Shown piece after piece: positions 1 through 8,448 of a stretch of DNA of 14,753 bases. This DNA comes from Euryarchaeota archaeon UBA169 (GTDB lineage: Archaea; Thermoplasmatota; Poseidoniia; MGIII; CG-Epi1): NCBI GenBank assembly GCA_002497685.1, contig DAEH01000007.1, positions 1 to 14,753 of the forward strand, given 5' to 3'. Both the position numbers and the translations under genes were made by a program. The first letter of the stretch is position 1, and the number at the start of each line of letters is the position of its first letter. Under the pieces are notes generated by a model that did no database searches, was not told the origin of the DNA, and saw only the letters and a program-made list of their open reading frames with translations.

Positions 1-1
1 T

Positions 2-1630
2 GATTCTGATCCTCTGGATAAAGATACAGATGGAGATGGTTTGGAAGATTATAATGAAACAGCCATACACAACACAAGCCCTACAAATGTTGACACTGAT
101 GGCGATGGATTAAACGATTATGACGAAATCAACACACATACTACCGACCCAACTGAAGCAGATACTGACGATGATGACTTAGAAGATGGTGAAGAAATTG
201 ATGATTACTCTACTAACCCAAACGATCCCGATAGTGATAATGACGGCCTAGATGACGGTGAAGAAATTGATATTGGGACTGATCCAAATGATTGGGATAC
301 TGATGGGGGAGGTGTTGGAGATGGTGTTGAATGGAATGCAGATGGGACAAATCCTGTAGATAATCCTGGTGACGACAATATAGCTGCAAATGATGACGAT
401 GGTGACGGATTAACTAACGGAGAGGAACAAGTATACGGAACTGATCCAGATGACCCAGACACTGATAATGACTTACTATCTGATGGATATGAGGTTAATG
501 TCGTTGAATCTAATCCACTCCTGCAAGACTCAGATAGCGATGGATTAAATGATACAATTGAATGGAATCTAACTGAGACTGATCCCAACAATGAGGATAG
601 CGATGGCGATTTATTGACTGATGGGGATGAAAATAACACATACGGTACTGACCCAAACAATTGGGATAGTGATGGAGATGCGCTTAGTGACTATGCTGAA
701 ATTATTACACATTCTACTAATCCAAATAGTGATGATACTGATTCAGATGGTGTCAAGGATGGACTGGAAGTTAATGATTACATCTCAGACCCTAATGACA
801 ATGATACAGATGATGATGGACTTGAAGACGGAATAGAAGCCAATGATTACGGAACTAGCCTCACTAGTTCAGATACTGATAGCGATGGAGTTGGAGATTA
901 TGACGAAATCAACACCTATGAAACAAATCCCATAAACAGCGATACAGATGGAGATTCTTTGATTGATGGAAATGAAATATTCACACATGGTACTAATCCC
1001 TCAAACAGCGATACGGATGAAGATGGATTAAATGATGGGTTAGAAATATTAATTGGAAGTAATCCTCTCAACATTGATACTGATTCGGACGGACTAAATG
1101 ACACTTGGGAATATATTAGAGCCTCTGAAGGTTATAACTACAGTCCAGGAAATAATGATACTGATGATGATGGTACTTTAGATGGTGATGAAGATTTGGA
1201 TACTGATGGATTAACAAATCTAGAAGAAATAAATACATATTTTACAAATCCTTTAGAAGTAGATTCTGATGGTGATAATCTATGGGATGGGGATGAAGTT
1301 AAACCTTGGGACATTAATAAAGATGGAGTAAATAATCAATATAATTATCCTTCAAATCCTAATCTCCAAGATTCTGATGATGATGGGTTAAGTGATTACG
1401 AGGAAGTTACCCCTTCAAATGATACTTTTTCATCTAGGACTGATCCTGAAGACTCTGACACTGATAGTGATGGATTGACTGATTATTATGAAGTAAGATG
1501 GTATTGGAACACTACTGGAGACAATAACACTCCACGCCTTTATTATGATGAACAAGGATGGAACACATCCGATCCAAGAGAAGATAACAGTGACGGGGAC
1601 TTATGGGATGATGGAGACATTGACGAAGAG
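2..1630 (+). repeat. Coding tandem repeat, about 69 bp (23 residues), TSP3_bac-type calcium-binding
   Basis: Units follow D-[TS]-D-x-D-G-L-x-D-x-x-E followed by a variable part ending in -T-[ND]-P-. Many are exactly 23 codons apart, for example those beginning near 92, 161 and 230. About 22 units can be counted. Spacing is regular early and becomes irregular from about 1100 onward, where insertions separate the Asp clusters and some units are degenerate, such as DINKDG near 1310 and NSDGDLWDDGD near 1590. Copies differ at synonymous and variable positions, so these are old duplications and not a recent expansion. The Asp pattern is the one that coordinates calcium in bacterial/archaeal TSP3 repeats. 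Confidence 0.93.
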
Positions 1631-4600
1631 AATCCTGTTTATGGTTATTTTGAAGAGCAAGACCCGCCTTGGGGAAGTCCACCCTCAAGAGCTGGAACTC
1701 CAAGTTGGCCTCCTTCTCAGGTCAATAAAACAGACACATTTAATTGGTCATGGATTATCAAAAACCCTGAAACTGAAGAACCATACGGAGGTGTTGCCTT
1801 CGAAGCATATCTGAATGAAAGTGATGGCGAAGGTAGCCCGTCATACCTAGTAGGGACTGGAATTAGCGATGAAGACGGATTCTTTGTAGTCACTTGTAAC
1901 ATTTACGACACTGACTCTAAATTAAAAGCAGGGGATTGGAAAATACAACTAAGAAGACCTTACCAAAGTTATAATGAAACTGTAAATCTTTTAGAAAGTT
2001 GGGGCCCACAATTAGACCTTAAAGTAATTGGAAATGTGACCATTGAATCTACTGTTCCTGTTACTGCAGCTAGTTCGAAAACAACTTTGATTACCGGAAC
2101 CTTGTTCGAAGATGAAGATATTCCTATTAAAAATGAATTTATAGCAATTAATTTTGATAATGAGACCTACTATGATTTAACCAATGAAAATGGAATTTTT
2201 ACAGTAGAAGTTAATACTCCTGACGTAGAAGATGCAGTATATGAAATTGAATTCAAATACAATGGTACCGAAAATTTAACTGAAGAGATTAGAAACAAAA
2301 GTATTAGGATAATTAATGCATCTGTTGAACTGAGGTTTGATGTGTTAAACGAAATGAACTTTGATTTAGAACAAGAATATGATATAAAAGGAACTATTTT
2401 TGGTGACGAAGGTGAACAACCTACTGGAACAATTGAACTAAAATATGGAGATTTGCTCATTGACCAAGTCAATATTATCGGAAATCAAGAATGGAATATT
2501 AGTTTCTTAATACCTTATAATGCTTCGTGGGGAAACACTATACTTACTGCAACTTATTCCGGAAATGAAATTTATCCATCTGATGTCGTAGTGAGTGAAA
2601 TTGTAATAAAAGGAAAGAGTAACTTAACATTAGAACAAGTGACTTCACTAAGAACTAATGAAGTGAAACTAAAAGGAAACTTAACTGACCACAATAATCA
2701 AAGTATTGAAGGAAAACTAATCACACTCTTTTTAGGTAACCAATCACTTGGTTCAACTAGGACTGAGAGTGATGGAAGTTATATATTTTCACATAACTTA
2801 TCTACTGAATATCCCGGACTACATCGAATTAAAGCTATATTGTATGGGAGTCAAACCCTTACCTCATCAGAAACTACAAATAATTTAACACTATTGGCTA
2901 CTCCAAATTTAATATTCTATGAATCTGCAAAATGTAGAAATACTGAGCAAGTTACTGAAAAGATTTGTAAAGCTGCAAGAGGTTTTGAATATAATTTATC
3001 AGGTATTCTTGTAGATGAACTAGGAATAGTAATGCCTAATACTACTATTGAATTTTTCAATGAAAATGATGGCTTTGCTCCACCCCATAAAACAAATTCT
3101 GATGGTGTTTTCACTTACAGCATATTAGTTAACGAAGGACAAACTGATATTTTTACCATTGAAATTACAATAGAGGATAGCTTAGAAGAATCATATATAT
3201 TAGAAACTGATTTTGAAATCGAGGTTATTCCACAGTCAAACGTAATTTTCACATTAAATATAGATAACGATAATAAAAAAGCATATAGAGGGAATAATGT
3301 GAGCCTATCTGGATCTCTCGTAGACAGTTCAGGTACTCCTCTCAATGATCAAACCGTAGGAATAAACATCAAAAACAACATTATTTACACCTCAACTGAT
3401 GAGCTTGGTCTTTATATCTTAAATTATCCTTTAGTAGCTAATTACGATTTGGGGAACTGCAATGTTAGCGTAATTTATAATGAAACTGATTGGTTTTTAG
3501 GTTCTGTAGATAATAATTCATTCATTGTTTCAGGAACTACCTCATTCGAGAACGTAAATGTTGAAGGTGATTGGTTCAATAATGAATTAAGACGTGGGGG
3601 GGACCTTAATGTATATGGAATATTAGTAGACGATCTAGGAAATCGAATTAATACAAATATTTCAGTTAGCATCGGAAGTGCAGAATTAGACACTACTTTT
3701 ACTAATGATACTACATTTGTCTCAACTGGAATTATACCTGAAGACTATCGAAACAATCATACTGTTAAGATTGCATTTTCAGGAAACGAATACCTTGATG
3801 GAACTCAATACAAAAGCAAGCATTCCATATTAGTAGAAAGTAAAATAAGATTTGACTTTGAACCGAAAAATGTTTTCCCTGGAGATAATGTTAACGTATC
3901 TATTTGGCTAGAAGAAGATGATAGCAGTCCAATTCCTGATTCCGAACTATCGGTTGTAGTAAACCTATTCTATGGTAAGAATATTGCAATGGACACTAAT
4001 ATTGAATACAATCTAACTACTGATAACTTTGGTTTCACTAAATTTAGTTTTGAATTCCCTGAAGATGCTAGTAGTGCTAGTATAGAAGCTAAATTCACTG
4101 GAGGATATATTGAAGCATACGATGATACGCCTCAAGAAACGGAGTTAACCATTGCCAATGTAGCCATTAGTATTACTAAGTCTCCTGAAGCAAAAGAACC
4201 TTTCAACATAAATAAATATTTACCTTTATTCATAGGAATACCTGCTGCACTTTTGGTAACTGCTTACTACTTGTACTGGACTCAAAAGCACAAGTATGAA
4301 GTAAGAAATTTAATTAAACAAATGCAAAAAGAGTTGAATAAAGATGAAGATTATAGGCAAATTATAATTAAATCTTACCATCAATTACTAAATATTCTTG
4401 ATAGATATGGATTTATCAAAACTAAGACCCAAACTGTTAGGGAATTCACAGATGTTATGCGCACTGCATTACCCATACCTACTCAGAGTGTTAAATTATT
4501 GACTTCGTTATTTGAAATTGCAAGATATAGTGGAATAAAACCCAAGGTTGTTGATGAATTTGGAATGGAAATGATCGATGGATCTTACAATATATGGTGT

Positions 4601-4711
4601 GTAGAAGCAATTAATAATTTGCACGAAGTAGAAATGGAACTAAACCAAGGACTAAAAGAAGGTAAAGTTTCAAGATTCACAAATATATTTGGAATGAGGT
4701 CTGCTAAATGA
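2..4711 (+). CDS. Giant TSP3/Ig-like surface protein with C-terminal DUF4129 domain (5' end outside window)
   Basis: The reading frame is open from base 2, where TSP3-type repeats are already running, so the N-terminus lies upstream; the TTG at 41 is not a real start. Order seen: about 22 Asp-rich repeats (2 to about 1630), a Pro/Trp-rich linker (about 1640-1720), about eight Ig-like beta-sandwich units (about 1725-4195) with motifs such as LSGSLVDSSGTPL, one transmembrane helix (4217-4279), a basic stretch, then a domain at about 4361-4543 matching DUF4129 (SYHQLL, GF, TVREFTD, LTSLFEIARYSG). Expected topology: stalk outside, DUF4129 in the cytoplasm. Close to thirty N-X-S/T sequons lie in the Ig-like part. 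DUF4129 in other organisms often follows a transglutaminase core; none is visible here, though the missing N-terminus could hold one. It overlaps the next gene by 4 nt (ATGA). A role as a calcium-stiffened surface protein handled by the downstream MoxR/DUF58 pair is inferred. Confidence 0.93.
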   Translation, partial: DSDPLDKDTDGDGLEDYNETAIHNTSPTNVDTDGDGLNDYDEINTHTTDPTEADTDDDDLEDGEEIDDYSTNPNDPDSDNDGLDDGEEIDIGTDPNDWDTDGGGVGDGVEWNADGTNPVDNPGDDNIAANDDDGDGLTNGEEQVYGTDPDDPDTDNDLLSDGYEVNVVESNPLLQDSDSDGLNDTIEWNLTETDPNNEDSDGDLLTDGDENNTYGTDPNNWDSDGDALSDYAEIITHSTNPNSDDTDSDGVKDGLEVNDYISDPNDNDTDDDGLEDGIEANDYGTSLTSSDTDSDGVGDYDEINTYETNPINSDTDGDSLIDGNEIFTHGTNPSNSDTDEDGLNDGLEILIGSNPLNIDTDSDGLNDTWEYIRASEGYNYSPGNNDTDDDGTLDGDEDLDTDGLTNLEEINTYFTNPLEVDSDGDNLWDGDEVKPWDINKDGVNNQYNYPSNPNLQDSDDDGLSDYEEVTPSNDTFSSRTDPEDSDTDSDGLTDYYEVRWYWNTTGDNNTPRLYYDEQGWNTSDPREDNSDGDLWDDGDIDEENPVYGYFEEQDPPWGSPPSRAGTPSWPPSQVNKTDTFNWSWIIKNPETEEPYGGVAFEAYLNESDGEGSPSYLVGTGISDEDGFFVVTCNIYDTDSKLKAGDWKIQLRRPYQSYNETVNLLESWGPQLDLKVIGNVTIESTVPVTAASSKTTLITGTLFEDEDIPIKNEFIAINFDNETYYDLTNENGIFTVEVNTPDVEDAVYEIEFKYNGTENLTEEIRNKSIRIINASVELRFDVLNEMNFDLEQEYDIKGTIFGDEGEQPTGTIELKYGDLLIDQVNIIGNQEWNISFLIPYNASWGNTILTATYSGNEIYPSDVVVSEIVIKGKSNLTLEQVTSLRTNEVKLKGNLTDHNNQSIEGKLITLFLGNQSLGSTRTESDGSYIFSHNLSTEYPGLHRIKAILYGSQTLTSSETTNNLTLLATPNLIFYESAKCRNTEQVTEKICKAARGFEYNLSGILVDELGIVMPNTTIEFFNENDGFAPPHKTNSDGVFTYSILVNEGQTDIFTIEITIEDSLEESYILETDFEIEVIPQSNVIFTLNIDNDNKKAYRGNNVSLSGSLVDSSGTPLNDQTVGINIKNNIIYTSTDELGLYILNYPLVANYDLGNCNVSVIYNETDWFLGSVDNNSFIVSGTTSFENVNVEGDWFNNELRRGGDLNVYGILVDDLGNRINTNISVSIGSAELDTTFTNDTTFVSTGIIPEDYRNNHTVKIAFSGNEYLDGTQYKSKHSILVESKIRFDFEPKNVFPGDNVNVSIWLEEDDSSPIPDSELSVVVNLFYGKNIAMDTNIEYNLTTDNFGFTKFSFEFPEDASSASIEAKFTGGYIEAYDDTPQETELTIANVAISITKSPEAKEPFNINKYLPLFIGIPAALLVTAYYLYWTQKHKYEVRNLIKQMQKELNKDEDYRQIIIKSYHQLLNILDRYGFIKTKTQTVREFTDVMRTALPIPTQSVKLLTSLFEIARYSGIKPKVVDEFGMEMIDGSYNIWCVEAINNLHEVEMELNQGLKEGKVSRFTNIFGMRSAK
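4696..4700 (+). promoter_or_regulatory. Ribosome binding site for the DUF4350 gene
   Basis: GAGGT lies 7 nt before the ATG at 4708, inside the last codons of the upstream gene. With the 4-nt ATGA overlap it supports the chosen start and suggests coupled translation of the stalk protein and the DUF4350 protein. Confidence 0.6.
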
Positions 4712-6135
4712 GAAAAAAATTCCGTGAACTGTATGGTTCTAAGATATTTGCATTGATTATAGTCCTTATGATGGTGACTGTTGTTTATCCTACTTTAATA
4801 ACAAATGCAAAGAATCCTTCTCAACTTTCGGCATATGATGACGACTGGAATGACATCTCAAACTTTGCTGCAGATATCAATGAAGATCAGAAGGGTATTC
4901 ATGAAATGAAGACCATAGTATCAAGACCTGCTATTATCAATAAAATATCGGAAATTGAGAATAATGCAACTACTAAAACCATTCAAACTAATTCAACTGT
5001 ACTAGTGATCATTGGTGTTGAAAGAAGTTATTCTGAGTTCGATTCAAATGCAATTTATAATTTTGTTAAGTCTGGAGGGAAAGTTATCATTGCTGATGAT
5101 TCAGGATATGGGAATTCTGCATTTTATGGAGAAATGGGTTCTTTAGAAATTGGAGTTAAATTAAGAACCAATATAGTTCAAGAAGGATGCCAACCAACCG
5201 AAAGTAGCGGGCTGGTAGCTGGTGCAATTGATGCATTAGGATATGATGGAAGTGGCAGTAGCAGTCCAAAATGTAAGCCAGCATTATTATATGATTCGAA
5301 TCACTGGGATGAACCGATACATCCGAAAAACAATTCTATTGCCATAATTGATGCTAATGTCCCTAGAATGGACTTTGCTGGGCAATTAATGATGAGCTCA
5401 CCTGCTGCACTAACAATTCAAAGTGGAGGAGCTGCTGAAGGACTTGTTTGGTCAAGCCAAAAAGCATTTATTGATTACAACCAAGATGAAATAGGCGGAA
5501 AAGGTGAAGGTACATACAGAGATGAATCAACTAATGGAGTAGAAGTTGTTGCTGAGGCAAATATAGGAAATGGAACTGTAATATTCATCTCTGATACAAG
5601 TATATTCACAAATGAGTATTATGATGATTTGGATAATCGTGAATTCATTTTATCAATGGTACAATATGTCACTGGTGGAAAGAAGCATACACTAATTTTC
5701 GATGAAAGTAGACATATACAGTCTGATATACTTTCTCTTGTTTATGTTCAATTATTTGGAATTTTAGGTTATATTAGCAATAGTGAAACACTAGGAATCT
5801 TGTTTTTAGGTTCAATTATTTTAATCTTGCAATTAGTTATGATGAGAGTGGAAAATCCAAAGCCTTGGAGACACCTTTTCAATATATATGAAGGAAGATT
5901 ATCTCGATTTAGAGTTCCACATGCACATTACACACACCCCGATACAATTAAAGAAATATTTATTGAGAAAGTAAGAATTGAAAACGGATACACAAGAGAA
6001 GAATTTGGGATGTTATCACAAACAAAAATTGAAGATTTACTGCACGATCCTCTATTAATTAAATTTATGATTAATGATGATAGAACTATGACCTTAAATG
6101 AGGTTGAAGAAGCAATAAAAGGATGGAAAAAATAA
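4708..6135 (+). CDS. DUF4350-type membrane protein of a MoxR/DUF58 locus
   Basis: A 475-residue protein with an N-terminal transmembrane helix (about residues 13-32), a large extracytoplasmic domain (about 35-340), one or two C-terminal hydrophobic segments (about 342-356 and 361-379) and a charged cytoplasmic tail of about 95 residues. The soluble part shows DUF4350 hallmarks: a TVLVIIGVE strand, the NFVKSGGKVIIADD segment (residues 118-131), GNGTVIFISDTSIFTN (287-302) and LIFDESRH (329-336). These fit the glutamine-amidotransferase-like fold of this family, but I see no catalytic Cys-His-Glu triad and infer a binding role. DUF4350 genes commonly sit beside moxR and DUF58 genes, as here. The start is fixed by the SD at 4696-4700 and the ATGA overlap; the stop abuts the MoxR start with no gap. 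Residues 410-475 are helical and of unknown function. Confidence 0.88.
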   Translation: MRKKFRELYGSKIFALIIVLMMVTVVYPTLITNAKNPSQLSAYDDDWNDISNFAADINEDQKGIHEMKTIVSRPAIINKISEIENNATTKTIQTNSTVLVIIGVERSYSEFDSNAIYNFVKSGGKVIIADDSGYGNSAFYGEMGSLEIGVKLRTNIVQEGCQPTESSGLVAGAIDALGYDGSGSSSPKCKPALLYDSNHWDEPIHPKNNSIAIIDANVPRMDFAGQLMMSSPAALTIQSGGAAEGLVWSSQKAFIDYNQDEIGGKGEGTYRDESTNGVEVVAEANIGNGTVIFISDTSIFTNEYYDDLDNREFILSMVQYVTGGKKHTLIFDESRHIQSDILSLVYVQLFGILGYISNSETLGILFLGSIILILQLVMMRVENPKPWRHLFNIYEGRLSRFRVPHAHYTHPDTIKEIFIEKVRIENGYTREEFGMLSQTKIEDLLHDPLLIKFMINDDRTMTLNEVEEAIKGWKK

Positions 6136-7203
6136 ATGGGCATATTTGGAAATAGCAAAAAAGAAGAAGAGCCAGAACCAACTCCAGAAGTTGGGACTGA
6201 AGACCAAAGTGAAGGGTTACAAACCTACATGATGGATCCTTCATTACAAGAAACACATGATATGATGCAAGCTGTTTTAGCTGAAGCCGAACAAGTTGTT
6301 ATGGGTAAAAGACCAATACTTGATTTGACTGCTGTTGGAATACTTGCTGGGGGAAATATTCTCTTTGAAGATAACCCCGGATTAGCTAAAACACTCTTGG
6401 CTAACACGTTTGCACAAGCACTAGGCATTAATTTCAAACGAGTACAGTTTACTCCTGACCTTTTGCCTGCAGATATTACTGGAATTTATATATGGAACCA
6501 AAAGGACCAAAAATTTGAGTTCCGTAAAGGGCCCTTATTCTGTAATTTGTTACTTGCGGACGAGATAAATCGAGCGCCTCCAAAAACTCAAGCTGCTTTA
6601 CTAGAAGCAATGCAGGAACACCAAGTTACAATTGAAGGTGAAACTCATATTCTACCTGAACCCTTTGTCACATTAGCAACACAGAATCCTATTGAATCCG
6701 AAGGTACCTATCCTTTACCTGACGCTCAGCTAGATCGTTTTATGATGAAATTATCTATGGGATATCCTGGAAGACCTATTGAAAGGGCTATACTTGTAAA
6801 GAGAAAGCAGAGAGGGAAAGATGCTCACACACTTCAAGCAATTACAACACCTGAAAAACTTCGTGAAATGCAACAGAGCCTTGAGAAAGTAAGAATAGAT
6901 GACTCAATTATTGAATATATTGTTGAAATTGTTTACCGTACTAGAGAAGATCCACGTGTGAAAGTAGGATCATCTCCGAGAGGAGCTCAGTCTTTATTCA
7001 AACTATCAAGGGCTCTCGCCGTTCTAAATGGAAGAGATTATGTAATTCCTGATGATATCAAGAGACTAAGTATCTATACTCTCAGACACCGTATCATTCT
7101 CAAACCTGAACCAAGAATTAAAGGAGTCAAGACTGAAGAAATTGTATCTGAAATTCTTGAGCAAGTCGAAGTACCTACAACCCAAGGACAACTAGAAGAC
7201 TAG
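6136..7203 (+). CDS. MoxR-family AAA+ ATPase
   Basis: A 355-residue protein of usual family length plus an acidic N-terminal extension of about 35 residues. Motifs are complete: Walker A at 78-86 (EDNPGLAKT; the Asp at the first Gly position occurs in other MoxR proteins), Walker B at 138-145 (LLLADEIN), sensor 1 at 181-184 (ATQN, followed by PIESEGTYPLPDAQLDRF), candidate arginine finger R201, and sensor 2 at 280-283 (SPRG). The C-terminal lid (about 240-325) contains the family pattern ALAVLNGRDYVIPDDI. MoxR ATPases are thought to act as chaperone-like remodelers that mature or activate partner complexes, usually with a VWA or DUF58 protein from the next gene, and that is the arrangement here. 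The start follows directly on the previous stop with only a weak AGGA upstream, so translation is probably coupled. The family assignment is secure; the substrate is unknown. Confidence 0.97.
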   Translation: MGIFGNSKKEEEPEPTPEVGTEDQSEGLQTYMMDPSLQETHDMMQAVLAEAEQVVMGKRPILDLTAVGILAGGNILFEDNPGLAKTLLANTFAQALGINFKRVQFTPDLLPADITGIYIWNQKDQKFEFRKGPLFCNLLLADEINRAPPKTQAALLEAMQEHQVTIEGETHILPEPFVTLATQNPIESEGTYPLPDAQLDRFMMKLSMGYPGRPIERAILVKRKQRGKDAHTLQAITTPEKLREMQQSLEKVRIDDSIIEYIVEIVYRTREDPRVKVGSSPRGAQSLFKLSRALAVLNGRDYVIPDDIKRLSIYTLRHRIILKPEPRIKGVKTEEIVSEILEQVEVPTTQGQLED

Positions 7204-8448
7204 ATGTGGAGTAAAAAGGCTGCAGCTGTCGCAGGAGGAGCAATCTTCCTAACTCTCGCCGGATTGATTAGATTAAATTATCTTTTCATCAGTGCAGGAC
7301 TAGTAATGCTGACCTTTGTAGTCATCTCGAGTTTCTTAGACGTCTGGATGCCTAATGTTAAAATCAGAAGAGAAACGACCTCAGATAATATTTTTGAAGA
7401 TGGAACCATGTCTGTTAAGTTCATAATCAAGAATACGGGGTTGGGTATTGGGTTCGTAGAAATCTATGATAGTTTACCTCCTCAAGCCAGGATTATGAAA
7501 GGATCAAACTATACTTTACTATATATGAAACCGTGGCAAGAAGTTTCTTTTGAATATTCTCTTAAATTACCGTTAAGAGGACATTATCATTTAGGACCTG
7601 TTAAAATGCGTGTAAAAGATGCATTTGACTTGTTTTATAATGAACGAATAGAAGAATCTATCCATAGCTTCTCAGTTTTTCCTCAGGTTGAAGTTCTAGA
7701 AGAACAAGTCATAACCTCACGAGCTCCAAAATTACTTTCTGGAGCAATGCCTTTGAATGTAATTGGTACTGGAACTGAATTTTATTCATTACGAGAATTT
7801 GTTCCTGGAGATTCACTTCGATCGGTGAATTGGAAAGCATTAGCCAAGAAAGGTAAAATGATGGTTAATGAAACTGTTAGAGAAGATGTCATGGATGTTA
7901 TCTTACTATTAGATGCAAGAGAAGTTTCAGCGGTGGGTGGGGGAAGAGACACACCGCTTGAAATGTCTTGCAGAGCTGCTGCAACATATGCTAAGCAACT
8001 TCTTGATGAAAGAAACAATGTAGCACTAATGGTGTATGGTGAAAGTATTGAAAGAGTTGATTTGGATCGAGGTGAACATCACCTTTTCAAAATTTTGACT
8101 GCCTTATCTAGTGCTAAACCACAAGGTAATCTAAAACTACAAATTGTAATGAAAGACTTACTACCTCATTTACCAAGTGGATCTCCAATTATTCTTTTTA
8201 GTTCTCTAGACGACGATCATACTATTTCTGAAGCTTTTACGAGCACAATCAGTAGGGGATTTACAATAACTACTATTTCTCCATCTAGTTTAGACTTCGA
8301 AGAAAAGATGAAACGAATACCTATAGAACCTTTATTAATTGCAAAAATTGAAAGAGACAATATGATTTCTGAGCTTAGAAGCTTCGGGCTTCAAGTTGGA
8401 GATTGGAAATACGGCGATAATGTAAACACTGCATTACAGGAGATTTGA
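7204..8448 (+). CDS. DUF58 family protein, probable MoxR partner
   Basis: A 414-residue protein. Two hydrophobic segments at the N-terminus (about 8-22 and 27-45) anchor it in the membrane. Residues 55-170 form a beta-rich Ig-like region. The DUF58 signature is at about 194-217: YSLREFVPGDSLRSVNW followed by KALAKKGKMMVNE. The remainder looks like a degenerate von Willebrand A fold starting at the VILLLDAR strand (232-239). The classical MIDAS D-x-S-x-S is not present: after D237 the residues are A-R-E-V. DUF58 proteins are encoded next to MoxR ATPases across bacteria and archaea and are thought to be their membrane partners or adaptors. The start ATG follows the MoxR stop with no gap and no clear SD. 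The stop abuts the following membrane protein gene. Confidence 0.95.
   Translation: MWSKKAAAVAGGAIFLTLAGLIRLNYLFISAGLVMLTFVVISSFLDVWMPNVKIRRETTSDNIFEDGTMSVKFIIKNTGLGIGFVEIYDSLPPQARIMKGSNYTLLYMKPWQEVSFEYSLKLPLRGHYHLGPVKMRVKDAFDLFYNERIEESIHSFSVFPQVEVLEEQVITSRAPKLLSGAMPLNVIGTGTEFYSLREFVPGDSLRSVNWKALAKKGKMMVNETVREDVMDVILLLDAREVSAVGGGRDTPLEMSCRAAATYAKQLLDERNNVALMVYGESIERVDLDRGEHHLFKILTALSSAKPQGNLKLQIVMKDLLPHLPSGSPIILFSSLDDDHTISEAFTSTISRGFTITTISPSSLDFEEKMKRIPIEPLLIAKIERDNMISELRSFGLQVGDWKYGDNVNTALQEI
8438..8442 (+). promoter_or_regulatory. Ribosome binding site for the polytopic membrane protein
   Basis: AGGAG ends 6 nt before the ATG at 8449 and overlaps the last codons of the DUF58 gene. It supports that start and indicates that the fifth gene belongs to the same transcript. 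Confidence 0.65.

Noticed and set aside
41..43. TTG as the start codon of the stalk protein
   Set aside because: The same frame is open back to base 2 and reads intact TSP3 repeat residues, so the true start is upstream of the window.
205..660. 151-codon antisense frame with Ser/Pro-rich product
   Set aside because: It is the complement of Asp/Gly-rich repeats, which lack antisense stops for compositional reasons; there is no RBS and no domain.
621..836. 71-codon plus-strand frame overlapping the repeats
   Set aside because: Shadow of the repeat array in another frame; the product is low-complexity Met/Ile/Leu-rich.
2..1630. CRISPR-like or satellite interpretation of the 69-bp periodicity
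   Set aside because: Units diverge at the DNA level, have no constant repeat with variable spacers, and encode conserved Asp motifs in frame.
916..3693. Several antisense frames of 60-100 codons opposite the stalk gene
   Set aside because: All lie wholly inside a well-supported gene, with no start signals and no recognisable protein features.
6448..6480. Possible P-loop defect in the MoxR ATPase (Asp at the first Gly of Walker A, nearby at 6367-6396)
   Set aside because: An Asp at this position is common in MoxR proteins, and Lys-Thr, Walker B and both sensors are intact.
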